Source: Limnomonas spitsbergensis (taxonomy: Eukaryota; Chlorophyta; Chlorophyceae; Chlamydomonadales). From it: DNA of 64,000 nucleotides. Made by a program: the position numbers and the translations under genes. Below, in pieces: positions 12,619 through 25,107 of this stretch. The first letter of the stretch is position 1. Each line of letters opens with the position of its first letter. The notes beneath the pieces are model-generated. The model saw only the letters and a program-made list of their open reading frames with translations. It did no database searches and was not told the DNA's origin. Location: NCBI GenBank assembly GCA_037349105.1, contig JAYJMM010000019.1, positions 124,001-188,000 on the forward strand. Reading direction: 5' to 3'.

Positions 12619-13952
12619 GGGAGCAAATGAGGCCCTGAAATGCAATAAGTTTAGGGATGCCAATTTTGTGCTCTCGAGTAGCCAGGTCTTATTTCGCTTT
12701 GCGTGGGTGTTGTACTTCCCTAGGGCATGCCCACCATGTGTGTGCATGATCCGGGTCCCACTGATGATGTTCAAGACCTGCGAGCCTTTCTTCCGGGTAC
12801 AGGGCGGGTCAGATGTATTGACACGTTTTAGGGGTCCTGAGGTTTGACCCGCCGTCCCAACCTGGTTCACACTAGCAGTACCAACTGCAATTTGAAGTAA
12901 TCTCTCTAGGAACTGCCTCGATCGACCTGGTGTGTCGCTACATCGTCAAGTGATGTAATCAGCTTGTCATACACGGTTGATTGAGGTCTGTTGGGGTATC
13001 ATGGAATCCGAATGGCACTTGGATGCCAAAAACTGCCCCGTTGGGTACCAAACTTGTGGCGGCTGAGCCTGAAACGTGGCCAAAACCCGGCTAAGGTAGA
13101 AGTGGGTGTAGGTGGGGCATAGACGGAGGCATTGCCACCTTCCTTGGGTCATTTGGCCAATCCAACAAGCAGATATGGCCTTCCATGTGGCCCACATCAG
13201 GGCTGTCTTTGATGGATTGGAATTCTCTCTATACATGTCTGATTGCTATGATGTCTGGTGATTCAGAGAGCCTGAGAGTAGCTCATTAAGACTGCCCCAC
13301 CCAATTTTTGCACCATTCCCCACTCCAGTGGCTGCAAATTTGGGGCAAAGGTGGCTTGTCAGGAAGCCATGCCCCTTGCCCCATGCAGCCCCTCAGCCAT
13401 GCAAGCTCCCATATCACTGCCACTGAGTTCCAGAATGCCTTAAGTCAGGTATCCACACTTTATTCACACACCTTGATTTTCATGTCCTTTATTCCAGGCC
13501 CCCCTTCTTATCTGAGCTGAGCCAGCCAGATCTGCCGAGGACTGGTTTTGCGAGAGGATGGAGAAAACAGCAATGGTGGTTTCAGAGCCACAACCCTAGG
13601 CTTTACATCAGGTAATACTTCAGCTATCATGGAGTCCAGCACTGCAATATAACATCCTCAAAAAATTAGAGGCATGCCCCTCAGCATGGCCAAGTTATCT
13701 CAAAACATAAATTTATTGGAGTTGGTGATTCTGTCAAGTGGACTCCTTAAGCCCATTGTGTTTGCGTTTGATTATCTCAAGGGACAGTTGGTGCCTACCA
13801 GTATTAGTGCACTGCTAGCAATCAGGTTAGAGCACAGTCAATGTGTAACTGATATCAAGTCATGACCTAACCTCCTTGCACTGCTGGGCCTGTCCACGTT
13901 TTTACGATACATATGACCCGCCATGTAATGTAGCGGCGGGTGGCAAGAATTT

Positions 13953-15065
13953 TCAATATTTTGTCGTGTTGCCCTTCTTGCGCATGCATGCAACGATCCT
14001 TTTGGCATGCTGCCCACCAGATTAGAGAAGTACTCCTTGGGTACTGCTGCTACCTCCTTGATTAGGGATACCTTAACCTCCTGGAGAGTTCTGCAGCCCT
14101 TAGCGTCCATCTTGGCCTGCATATATCCCCAAAAGTTCTCGATCGGACTCAAGTCCGGGCTGTTGGGAGGCCACTTCTGGAGGAGGCCCACGCTGCTGCC
14201 ACGCTGGGAGTTCCACCTCTTCACCACAGGTATGGCTGCTTTGTGAGTAGGGTCGTTGTCCTGCTGAAGGTACCATGTAGCAATGTCGTGATGGGTGAAG
14301 AGGCGCTGTCCCTCATGCATGAATGTCGCCTTCACGACCTCCTCATACTCCTCTGTGGTGATATTCCTGGCCACCTGGCCCCTCTTGTTCTTGAAGGTGG
14401 TCTTCTGGCTGCTGGTGCCTGCCACAAAGTGAAGCTTGCTGATTCCCCACTTGCAGATGCCCGCATACACGTTGAGGACCAGGGGGTGATTTGGAGAGGC
14501 TGCCTCACGCACCGCTCTCTCACCCTCACCCTCCACGCCCCAGGACACAGGCTGCACCTTCACCCCTGGGTAGGTAAATGGAAACTTCTTCCAGTCGGTG
14601 AAGAGGACGTGGCTCCAGTCCCTTCCCTTGCTGGCTTTGCAGAAGTCCAGCCGCTTCTACATGTCGAGTTGACCCCGAAAGCTGTTTCCTAGGCGCACCC
14701 TGCAGAACCCTCAATTTTTCCCCAATCTCCGATGCGTGCCTCTGGGCTGCTCGAATGACAGTCTTCTTCCCCACTGGCATGGTGACCAAGCCTAATGTCC
14801 CAAGCTCATGTGCAACTGTTTTTGCACCACCATGATGGTTGCTCAGCAGCAGGTCATATGCCCGGGACTCCGCCTCTGGGCTGAGGATCCTCTTCTTGCC
14901 GGATTTTGGCGCGACGTGGACAGCTCCGGAATCTTTATATCGCTGCACCCAGTGCTCCACAACCCTGTCGGACAGTCCAAGCTGCCTAGCTGTCGTGGAG
15001 ATGTCGTAGTTCTCATTCCACCTCGTTACGATAGCCCAACGGAGTTTTTCAGAGGTGAGCCCCAT
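13953..15065 (-). pseudogene. Tc1/mariner-like transposase, doubly frameshifted, array unit 6
   Basis: Keeps the catalytic Glu ('SPIENFWG') but carries the C-terminal one-base deletion and the central frameshift. Private substitutions include 'SEKLRWAIV' near the N-terminus and 'STRHVEAAG' near the central shift. The shifted C-terminus runs to 13838. The spacer lacks the 9-bp deletion of units 3-5. Confidence 0.88.
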
Positions 15066-16405
15066 GGGAGCAAATGAGGCCCTGAAATGCAATGATTTTA
15101 GGGATGCCAATTTTGTGCTCTCGAGTAGCCAGGTCTTATTTCGCTTTGCGTGGGTGTTGTACTTCCCTAGGGCATGCCCACCATGTGTGTGCATGATCCG
15201 GGTCCCACTGATGATGTTCAAGACCTGCGAGCTTTTCTTCCGGGTACAGGGCGGGTCAGATGTATTGACACGTTTTAGGGGTCCTGAGGTTTGACCCGCC
15301 GTCCCAACCTGGTTCACACTAGCAGTACCAACTGCAATTTGAAGTAATCTCTCTAGGAACTGCCTCGATCGACCTGGTGTGTCGCTACATCGTCAAGTGA
15401 TGTAATCAGCTTGTCATACACGGTTGATTGAGGTCTGTTGGGGTATCATGGAATCCGAATGGCACTTGGATGCCAAAAACTGCCCCGTTGGGTACCAAAC
15501 TTGTGGCGGCTGAGCCTGAAAAGTGGCCAAAACCCGGTTAGGGTAGATCCTTAAGTGGGTGTAGGTGGGCCATAGAAGGAGGCATTGCCACCTTCCCTGT
15601 GTCATTTGGCCAATCCAACAAGCAGATAAGGCCTTCCATGTGGCCCACATCAGGGCTGTCTTTGATGGATTGGAATTTACTCCATACCTGTCTGATTGCT
15701 ATGATGTCTGGTGATTCAGAGAGCCTGAGAGTAGCTCATTAAGACTGCCCCACCCAAGTTTTGCACCATTCCCCACTCCAGTGGCTGCAAATTTGGGGCA
15801 AAGGTGGCTTGTCAGGAAGCCATGCCCCTTGCCCCATGCAGCCCCTCAGCCATGCAAGCTCCCATATCACTGCCACTGAGTTCCAGAATGCCTTAAGTCA
15901 GGTATCCACACTTTATTCACACACCTTGATTTTCATGTCCTTTATTCCAGGCCCCCCTTCTTATCTGAGCTGAGCCAGCCAGATCTGCCGAGGACTGGTT
16001 TTGCGAGAGGATGGAGAAAACATCACTGGTGGTTTCAGAGCCACAACCCTAGGCTTTACATCAGGTAATACTTCAGCTATCATGGAGTCCAGCACTGCAA
16101 TATAACATCCTCAAAAAATTAGAGGCAGGCCCCTCAGCATGGCCAAGTTATCTCAAAACATAAATTTATTGGAGTTGGTGATTCTGTCAAGTGGACTCCT
16201 TAAGCCCATTGTGTTTGCGTTTGATTATCTCAAGGGACAGTTGGTGCCTACCAGTATTAGTGCACTGCTAGCAATCAGGTTAGAGCACAGTCAATGTGTA
16301 ACTGATATCAAGTCATGACCTAACCTCCTTGCACTGCTGGGCCTGTCCACGTTTTTACGATACATATGACCCGCCATGTAATGTAGCGGCGGGTGGCAAG
16401 AATTT

Positions 16406-17518
16406 TCAATATTTTGTCTTGTTGCCCTTCTTGCGCATGCATGCAACGATCCTTTTGGCATGCTGCCCACCAGCTTAGAGAAGTACTCCTTGGGTACTGC
16501 TGCTACCTCCTTGATTAGGGATACCTTAACCTCCTGGAGAGTTCTGCAGCCCTTAGCGTCCATCTTGGCCTGCATATATCCCCAAAAGTTCTCGATCGGA
16601 CTCAAGTCCGGGCTGTTGGGAGGCCACTTCTGGAGGAGGCCCACGCTGCTGCCACGCTGGGAGTTCCACCTCTTCACCACAGGTATGGCTGCTTTGTGAG
16701 TAGGGTCGTTGTCCTGCTGAAGGTACCATGTAGCAATGTCGTGCTGGGTGAAGATGCGCTGTCCCTCATGCATGATTGTCGCCTTCACGACCTCCTCATA
16801 CTCCTTTGTGGTGATATTCCTGGCCACCTGGCCCCTCTTGTTCTTGAAGGTGGTCTTCTGGCTGCTGGTGCCTGCCACAAAGTGAAGCTTGCTGATTCCC
16901 CACTTGCAGATGCCCGCATACACGTTGAGGACCAGGGGGTGATTTGGAGAGGCTGCCTCACGCACCGCTCTCTCACCCTCACCCTCCACGCCCCAGGACA
17001 CAGGCTGCACCTTCACCCCTGGGTAGGTAAATGGAAACTTCTTCCAGTCGGTGAAGAGGACGTGGCTCCAGTCCCTTCCCTTGCTGGCTTTGCAGAAGTC
17101 CAGCCGCTTCTACAGGTCGAGTTGACCCCGAAAGCTGCTTCCTAGGCGCACCCTGCAGAACCCTCAATTTTTTCCCAATCTCCGATGCGTGCCTCTGGGC
17201 TGCTCGAATGACAGTCTTCTTCCCCACTGGCCTGGTGACCAAGCCTAATGTCCCAAGCTCATGTGCAACTGTTTTTGCAACACCATGATGGTTGCTCAGC
17301 AGCAGGTCATAGGCCCGGGACTCCGCCTTTGGGCTGAGGATCCTCTTCTTGCCGGACTTTGGCGCGACGTGGACAGCTCCGGAATCTTTATATCGCTGCA
17401 CCCAGTGCTCCACAACCCTGTCGGACAGTCCTAGCTGCCTAGCTGTCGTGGAGATGTCGTGGTTCTCATTCCACCTCGTTATGATAGCCCAACGGAGTTC
17501 TTCAGAGGTGAGCCCCAT
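16406..17518 (-). pseudogene. Tc1/mariner-like transposase, doubly frameshifted, array unit 7
   Basis: Last complete transposase locus of the array. It has the central frameshift, the C-terminal one-base deletion and the catalytic Glu ('SPIENFWG'), with private changes such as 'ITTKEYEEVVKATIMHEG'. Beyond it (17519-18823) only spacer and the inner part of the next inverted repeat remain before the array ends. Confidence 0.88.
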
Positions 17519-18824
17519 GGGAGCAAATGAGGCCCTAAAATGCAATAATTTTAGGGATGCCAATTTTGTGCTCTTGAGTAGCCAAGTCTTATTTCGCTTT
17601 GCGGGGGTGTTGCATTTCCCTAGGGCATGCCAACATGTGTGTGCATGGTCCGGGTCCCACTGTTGATGTTTAAGACCTGCGAGCTTTTTTCCGGGTACAG
17701 GGCGGGTCAGATGTATCGACACGTTTTAGGGTTACTGAGGTTTGACCTGCCGTCCCAACCTGGTTCACACTAGCAGTACCAACAGCAATTTGAAGTAATC
17801 TCTATATGAACTGCCTCGATCGACCTGGTGTGTTGCTACATCGTCAAGTGCTGTAATCAGCTTGCCATACACGGTTTATTGAGGTCTGTTGGGGTATCAT
17901 TAGAATCCGAATGGCAGTTGGATGCCAAAAACTGCCCCGTTGGGTACCAAACTTGCGGCGGCTGAGCCTGAAAAGTGGCCAAAACCCGGTTAAGGTAGAT
18001 CCTTAAGTGGGTGTAGGTGGGCCATAGAAGGAGGCATTGCCACCTTCCCTGTGTCATTTGGCCAATCCAACATGCAGATATGGCCTTCCATGTGGCCCAC
18101 ATCAGGGCTGTCTTTGATGGATTGGAATTCACTCCATACATGTCTGATTGCTATGATGTCTGGTGATTCAGAGAGCCTGAGAGTAGCTCATTAAGACTGC
18201 CCCACCCAATTTTTGCACTATTCCCCACTCCAGAGGCTGCAAATTTGGGGCTAAGGTGGCTTGTCAGGAAGCCATGCCCCTTGCCCCATGCAGCCCCTCA
18301 GCCATGCAAGCTCCCATATCACTGCCACAGAGTTCCAGAATGCCTTAAGTCAGGTATCCACTCTTTATTCACACACCTTGATTTTCATGTCATTTATTCC
18401 AGGCTCACCTTCTTATCTGAGCTGAGCCAGCCAGATCTGCCGAGGACTCGTTTTGCGAGAGGATGGAAAACAACAGCACTGGTGGTTTCAGAGCCACAAC
18501 CCTAGGCTTTACAGCAGGTAATACTTCAGCTATCATGGAGTCCAGCACTGCAATATAACATCCTCAAAAAATTAGAGGCAGGCCCCTCAGCATGGCCAAG
18601 TTAAACATAAATTTATTGGAGTTGGTGATTCTGTCAAGTGAACTCCTTAAGCCCGTTGTGTTTGCGTTTGATTATCTCAAGGGACAGTTGGTGCCTGCCA
18701 GTATTAGTGCACTGCTAGCAATCAGGTTAGAGCACAGTTAATGTGTAACTGATATCAAGTCATGACCTAACCTCCTTGCACTGCTGGACCTGTCCACGTT
18801 TTTACGATACATATGACCCGCCCA

Positions 18825-19463
18825 TTACGTGTATTGATCAAATTCAAGAACAATCTGCCTAAGACACAACTGCCATTGGCGCAACACCCCTTGCAGCTCC
18901 CTTGACACTTCATCAATGTCCTTCTGGGCCAGCCCCTGAAGGGGCTGGATCTCGTCATAGCCCAAGGTGACCAAGTTGCTCCAAGTTTTGGGGGTGCACC
19001 ACGCCTGCGATTGGGAAATTAACACTTGATTTAAAGCATGGCTGCCGAGCAATGCATGGAATACGGGCTCATGAAATACGGGCAGGCGGGAAGGGCACCC
19101 AGAAACCATCTTCAAGGGATCTTCAGGATGGCAGTTCATGGGCAGGGCAGGATGGCAGTTCATGGGTAGGGGTCAGCAAGGCAGTGCATGTCATGAGGAA
19201 AACTTACCACAACTGTTGCAACCTGGCCGATGCCAATGAACACTAGCTGTCCCGGCAGGTCGTATCTCTCTTCCACCGGGAAAACAACCACTCCAGGTTG
19301 AAGCAGTCCCTTGACACATGATGCTTGCCACAGCCAGCCAGCTGGAGCTGCGGGCAGGCCAGGGGGGGTCACCGAGGGGAGCACCGGTGAGGAAAGACAT
19401 GCTTTTAGGCGGGCCCTTGTTGAGGCGGCCGTTGTTAGCAATGAGGTCTTCAACCGTAAGCAT
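18825..19463 (-). CDS. Predicted three-exon gene for a ~136-aa protein, function unknown
   Basis: Three exons join with matching phases: 19463-19373 (from ATG, 30 codons plus one base; donor G|GTGACC), 19347-19208 (acceptor CCCGCAG; donor GTTGTG|GTAAGT) and 19004-18825 (acceptor AATCGCAG; ends in TAA). The product would begin MLTVEDLIANNG, contain 'VEERYDLPGQLVFIGIGQVA' and end in a helical 'RQIVLEFDQYT'. I recognise no family, catalytic motif, signal peptide or membrane span. Three joins that stay open and end cleanly argue for a real gene or a recent remnant; the true start could lie further upstream. The satellite array ends two bases from the stop codon, so the original 3' UTR has been replaced by array sequence. 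Confidence 0.5.
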
Positions 19464-20744
19464 AAAATGTCGGCCCGTTGGTATAACAGGCAGGCAAGTT
19501 GAAGGGCATGTACATTTAAACAGGCACCCTACATGGTAGACAAGCACGCCACATGACACGTTCGTGCGTTGTCATGGCGTGCTTGCCTCATGGTTGGCGT
19601 AACATGGCAGTTAGTCAGGTACGCTTACGCTTGTGGCCACCATGTTGCATGGTTAACAGGCACAAACCCATGGCAAGCATACTTCATAGCATGTACGCTT
19701 CATGCACGATACGATAGGCATGCTTCATATTACGATTTTTAGGGCATGCATGCTCCATGGCAGGCATGCTCCATGGTTTTCTCGTTCTCAAGCAGATCAC
19801 TATTCATGATTCATCATATTGTCAAGTAATCCACTTACCAAGTTGTAAGGGATACATGCTAAAAGGCAGTCGGATTGGATCGCTGGATCGAAGGCAGACA
19901 AGATACCAGTAGCGGGAAACGGCAGCAAAGAAGGAAGCATAGTGTTAGCGTCAGCGAATGGGATCTACAATCGCATGATGCAGTAAAAGCGCAATTCGGG
20001 GGCAACTGGGTATAGGCTTTTCGCGTTCATGGCAAGTCAAAGATGCTGGCAATAACCGACCAGCGCTCGTCAAACTTCATGAAAGACGAAGTGTGCGTAT
20101 GCGTATAAAACGAATGCTTTCATTGCAAGCGCCCAAGCTGTCCATTCATGACGAACCACTACGCGTTTGCCCATGCCGGTGATAACATGTACGGCATAAG
20201 GGCATGCCGAACTGGTTTTCACAAAGTCGAAAAGATTTGACCTTTCGTCACCCCTGATCGTCACCATGCCGCTCTAATTCCAAGCTATGTTTGAACCTTT
20301 TGTGTGGTGCCTATCCCACATTTTTCATTATTGATAAAACCCCTGATAGAACGCAGGCATTCCGCTGGATGGTGGACATACTCAGAAGCTAAGTGTTGGA
20401 ATGTATTGAGGCGGTCACGAACGGTGCCTTGTCATATGTGCATCACAACGCATGCCGACCGCCAATAATCTGGGCTAATGTTTTGATTATTAGAGGTGGA
20501 CCTCTTCTCTTCAACGACCAAGCTACCGTATGTTCACGATCTGCATATGCCTCACTGGCAGGCACATGACATATGCATTTGTCAATATTGTACGGGCCGT
20601 TCCCAACACATTTATTTCTCATGAGAGTCATGACATGATGAGTGATGACTTGATGATCTTGAATGAAAACTTCTGTCTTCTTCCCTCAAGCTCCGACAAC
20701 CTTCTACCTCATGTAGTTATTTGATGCACATCAGCCTCCTCAGT
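19464..20744. other. Intergenic stretch without recognisable gene
   Basis: No splice-consistent coding sequence was found here. The stretch has many short direct repeats around 'GGCATGCTTCATGGCA' (19560-19780) and is otherwise unremarkable. It may contain the promoter of the gene ending at 18825, but no clear element is visible. Confidence 0.5.
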
Positions 20745-21012
20745 ATGGTGACATACATACCTTACCATGACATGCCACGCATTTGAGGGTGTGCACTGTG
20801 CTTGCATGTAACCTTGCTTGTTCCCTTCATGCATGCAGTCCATGCATGTTTGTACCCTTGCATGCATCCCTTTTCTGCTACCCCTTACATGCAACCCATG
20901 CATGCATGTTTCCTTGCATGCATGCATGCACCATGTCTGCATGTAGCCCTTACGTGCACCTCTTACATGCACCCATGCATGCGACCCATTCATGCATGCA
21001 TGTGACCTTGCA
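20745..21012. repeat. ATGCATGC-rich simple/cryptic repeat
   Basis: Dense interspersed 'TGCATGCATG' and 'CATGCAACCCATGCATGC' motifs make this stretch self-complementary at short range. Open frames on both strands are by-products of the repeat. Confidence 0.8.
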
Positions 21013-21167
21013 TGTATTCATGCGAATCAGGTTTCCCCGACAAACCCTTGCCCTCTGACGAACCCTTATCCTCCCAATTTCTAGGAGAGTTTGACGCAAG
21101 CACAGACATGAGAGCTCGGATAATGAAGATGACGCGTGAACGAACAAGCGATAGATGGCGCAAGGAG

Positions 21168-21482
21168 ACCCATGGTTCGTACCCATGGTTCAGACCCTTG
21201 GTTTGTACCCTTGGTTCAGACCCTTGGTTCAGACCCTTGGTTCAGACCCTTGGTTAAGACCCTTGGTTCAGACCCATGGTTCAGACCCTTGGTTCAGACT
21301 CTTGGTTCAGACCCTTGGTTCAGACCCATGGTTCAGACCCATGGTTCAGACCCTTGGTTCAGACCCTTGGTTCAGACCCTTGGTTCAGACCCATGGTTCA
21401 GACCCTTGGTTCAGACCCTTGGTTCAGACCCATGGTTCAGACCCTTGGTTCAGACCCTTGGTTCAGACCCATGGTTCAGACC
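21168..21482. repeat. 13-bp minisatellite (CCCTTGGTTCAGA), about 24 copies
   Basis: Near-perfect tandem copies of CCCTTGGTTCAGA alternate irregularly with the variant CCCATGGTTCAGA, which creates CCATGG sites. Because 13 is not a multiple of three and the unit has no stop codon, all three plus-strand frames stay open; no protein is implied. Confidence 0.95.
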
Positions 21483-24178
21483 CTCCTACCCCTGATGTTC
21501 CACCACTCATGCTCTGACTGCACCTGCCTCTGCTGCTCCTACTCTTACCGCGTACGTTCATACCGCTCATGCTCTTGCTCCTACCACTCATGCATATACC
21601 ACTCCTGCTCCTACCACTCCTTCTCCCGCTCATGCTCCTCCTACTACCGCTCCAACTTACACCGAAACTACTCCTACTGCTCCTCCCTCTCATGCTCTTA
21701 CCGCTGATGCTCCTGCCGCTCCAACTCCTACCGCTCAGTCTACTTCCGTTCATGCTTCTCCCGCTCTCGCTCTTACCGTTCCTGCTCCTACCACTTCTGC
21801 TCTTCCCGCTCTTACTCCTACCGATCCTGCTCTTTCCGATCTTTGCTCCTCCCTCCCATGCTCATACCGCTCATGCTCATACCGTTCCTGCTCATACCGT
21901 TCCTGCTCCTCCCGCTCTTGCTTTTACCGCTCTTGCTCTTACCGTTCCTACTCCTACCGTTCCTTCTCATACCGCTCCCGTCCCTACAACTCCTGGTACT
22001 CACGCTCATACCGCTCATACTTCTACCGCTCATGCTCCTACCACGTATGCTCATGCCGCTCATGCTTCTGCCTCTACCACTCATGCTCATGTCGTTCTAG
22101 CTCATGCCGCTCCTACTCCTCCAACCCTTGCTCTAACCGCTCATGCACCTACCGCTCCTGCTCCTACCGTTCCCGCTCCTCCCGCACCTGCTTTTACCGC
22201 TCTTGCTTTTACCATTCCTGTTCCTACCGTTCCTGCTCAAACTGCTCATGCTCCTACCACATACTCATGTTCCTGCCCCTCCAACCCTTTCTCTTACCGC
22301 TCATGCTCCTACCGCTCCTGCTCCTACCGCTCCACCTCATAGGGCTCATGCTAGTATTGCCCATGCTCATGCTCCTACCGCTTCTACTCCTACTGCTCCT
22401 ACCGCTCATGACGTTCATGCGCCTACCCCTGATGTCTTGCCACTCATGCTCCTATCGCTCATGCTCCTACCGCACCTGCACTAACCGCTAATGCTCTTAC
22501 CGCTAATGCTCCTCAGACTGCTCTTGATCCTACCGCTCATGCATATGCCACTCATGCTCCTACCACTCCTTCTCCTCCCGCTCCTCCTCTTGCCACTACC
22601 GCTCCTGCTTAAACCGCTCCTACTCCTACTGCTCCTCCCTCTCTTGCTCATACCGCTGATGCTCTTGCCGCTCCTGCTCCTCCGCTCTTGCTCCTCCAGC
22701 CCTTGCGCTAACTGGTCAGGCTCCTACCGCTCATGCTCCTACCGCTCCACCTCATACGGCTCATGCTCCTACTGCCCATGCTCCTGCTCCTACCGCTTCT
22801 ACTCCTACAGCTCCTAACGCTCATGACGCTCATACTCGTACCCCCGATGTCTTGCCACTCATGCTCTTACCGCTCATGCTCCTACCGCACCTGCCCGAAC
22901 CGCTAATGCTCTTACCGCTTTTGCTCCTACCGCTCAGACTGCTCTTGCTCCTACCGCTCATGCATATGCCACACATGCTCCTAGCACTCCTTCTCCTCCC
23001 GCTCCTGCTCTTGCCACTACCGCTCCTACTTAAACCGCTCCTACTCATACTGCTCCTCCCACTCCTACTCATACCGCTCATGCTCCTCAGCTCCTGCTCC
23101 TCCAGCCCTTGCTCTTACCGCTCATGCTCTTACCGCTCATGCTCCTACCGCTCCACCTCATACCGCTCATGCTCCTACTGCCCCTGCTCATGCTCCTACC
23201 GCTTCTACTCCTACTGCTCTTACCGCTCATGACCCTCATGCTCCTACCCCTGATGTCTTGCCACTCATGCTCCTACCGCTCATGCTCCTATCGCACCTGC
23301 CCCAACCGCTAATGCTCTTACCGCTAATGCTCCTACCACTCAGACTGCTCTTGCTCCTACCGCTCATGCATATGCAACTCATGCTCCTAGCACTCCTTCT
23401 CCTCCCGCTCCTGCTCTTGCCACTACCGCTCCTACTTAAACCGCTCCTACTCCTACTGCTCCTCCCTCTCCTACTCATACCGTTGATGTTTATCAAACCC
23501 TTGCTCTTGCTGGTCAAGCTCATACCGCTCATGCTCCTACCGCTCCACCTCATACGGCTCATGCTCCTACTGCCCATGCTTCAGCTCCTACCGCTTCTAC
23601 TCCTAATGCTCCTACCGCTCATGACGCTCTTGCTCCTACCCCTGATGTCTTGCCACTCATGCTCTTACCGCTCATGCTCCTACCGCTCCACCTCATACCG
23701 CTGATGCTCTTGCCGCTCTTGCTCCTCCAGCCCTTGCTCTTACCGCTCATGCTCCTACCGCTCCACCTCATACCGCTCATGCTCCTACTGCCCCGCTCAT
23801 GCTCCTACCGCTTCTACTCCTACTGCTCCTACCGCTCATGACGCTTATGCTCCTACCCCTGATATCTTGCCACTCATGCTCTTACCGCTCATGCTCCTAC
23901 CGCGCATGCCCCAACCGCTAATGCTCTTACCGCTTCTGTTCCTACCGCTCAGACTGCTCTTGCTCCTACCGCTCATGCATATGCCACTCATGCTCCTAGC
24001 ACTCCTTCTCCTCCCGCTCCTCCTCTTGCCACTACCGCTCCTGCTTAAACTGCTCTTACTCCTACTGATCCTCCCTCTCATGCTCATACCGCTGATGCTC
24101 ATGCCGCTCCTGCTCCTCCGCTCCTGCTCCTCAGCCCTTGATCTTACCGCTCATGCGCCTACCGCTCCACCTCATACC
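21483..24178. repeat. 9/18-bp minisatellite (GCTCCTACC / GCTCATGCT) with higher-order repeats
   Basis: The whole stretch is a degenerate run of CTCMTRCTCCTACC-type units. A marker phrase, 'CCTACCCCTGATGTCTTGCC', recurs near 22422, 22838, 23242, 23637 and 23851, showing a higher-order unit of roughly 390-420 bp with one shorter copy of about 220 bp. Long Leu/Pro-rich or Ser/Arg-rich open frames on either strand are products of the 9-bp periodicity. Confidence 0.93.
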
Positions 24179-25100
24179 GCAGTCCCATGTATGTGCACTA
24201 GCGGCCCCATTGTTTGCATGTCCATGTATGTGCCCTAACGGCCCCACTGTGCGCATTCCCATGTATGTGCGCTAGCGGCCCCCCTGTTTGCAGTCCCATG
24301 TATGTGTGCTAGCGGCCCCGCTGTTTGCATTCCCATGTATGTGTGCTAACGGCCCCGTTGTTGGCAGTCCCATGTATGTGCACTAGCGGCCCTGCTGTTT
24401 GCAGTTCCATGTATGTGTGCTAGCGGCCCCGCTGTTTGCAGTCCCATGTATGTGTGGTGGCTGCCCCGTTATTTGCAGTCCCATGTATGTGTTCTAGCGG
24501 CCCCGCTGTTTGCAGTTCCATGTATGTGCGCTAGTGGCCCCGCCGTTTGTAGTTCCATGTATGTGCGCTAGCGGCCCCGCTGTTTGCAGTCCCATGTATG
24601 TGTACTAGCGGCCCCGTTGTTTGCAGTTCCATGTATGTGCGCAAGCGGCCCCGCTGATTGCAGTCCCATGTATGTGCGCTAGCGGCCCCGCTGTTTGCAG
24701 TTATATGTATGTGCGCTAGCGGCCCCGCTGTTTGCAGTTCCATGTATGTGTGGTGGCTGCCCCGCTGTTTGCAGTCCCATGTATATGCGCTAGCGGCCCC
24801 GCTGTTTGCAGTCCCATGTATGTGCGCTAGCGGCCCCGCTGTTTGCAGTTCCATGTATGTGTGGTGGCTGCCCCGCTGTTTGCAGTCCCATGTATGTGTG
24901 CTAGCGGCCCCGCTGTTTGCAGTCCCATGTATGTGTGCTAGCGGCCCCGCTGTTTGCATTCCCATGTATGTGCGCTAGCGGCCCCGCTGTTTGCAGTCCC
25001 ATGTATGTGCGCTAGCGGCCCCGCTGTTTGCAGTCCCATGTATGTGCGCTAGCGACCCCGCTGTTTGCAGTCCCATTTATGTGCGCTAATGGCCCCGTGA
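24179..25100. repeat. 37-bp minisatellite, about 24 copies
   Basis: The unit begins CAGTCCCATGTATGTGCGCT and continues AGCGGCCCCGCTGTTTG. Copies vary at a few positions and a minority of units carry 'GTGGTGGCTGCC' instead. Units are directly abutting, with no unique spacers. Confidence 0.95.
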
Positions 25101-25107
25101 CTAGTGC

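Larger units (their letters stand above)
1..18823. repeat. Tandem macrosatellite of ~2.45-kb units built on a Tc1/mariner-like transposon
   Basis: The motif 'cctaggcgcaccctgca' recurs with its TAGG at 1 (partial), 2455, 4909, 7354, 9799, 12243, 14690 and 17143, giving periods of 2454, 2454, 2445, 2445, 2444, 2447 and 2453 bp. All units lie head to tail. Each unit has about 1.36 kb of transposon between imperfect inverted repeats and about 1.05 kb of spacer without a recognisable gene. A minus-strand reading frame of 78-94 codons (e.g. 717-1001) is kept in the spacer of most units but matches nothing I know. Units fall into subgroups: 1-2; 3-5, sharing a 9-bp spacer deletion and a catalytic E-to-D change; and 6-7. 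This is the pattern expected from local unequal exchange. The left end lies outside the window; the right end is at about 18823, inside a transposon inverted repeat. Confidence 0.97.

Noticed and set aside
21569..24238. Long Leu/Pro-rich and Ser/Arg-rich open frames as possible structural proteins
   Set aside because: They follow from a 9/18-bp repeat whose length is a multiple of three; frames on both strands are equally open and lack splice or start context.
24179..25100. Regular 37-bp repeats resembling a CRISPR array
   Set aside because: Units abut directly with no unique spacers, and the genome is eukaryotic; this is a minisatellite.
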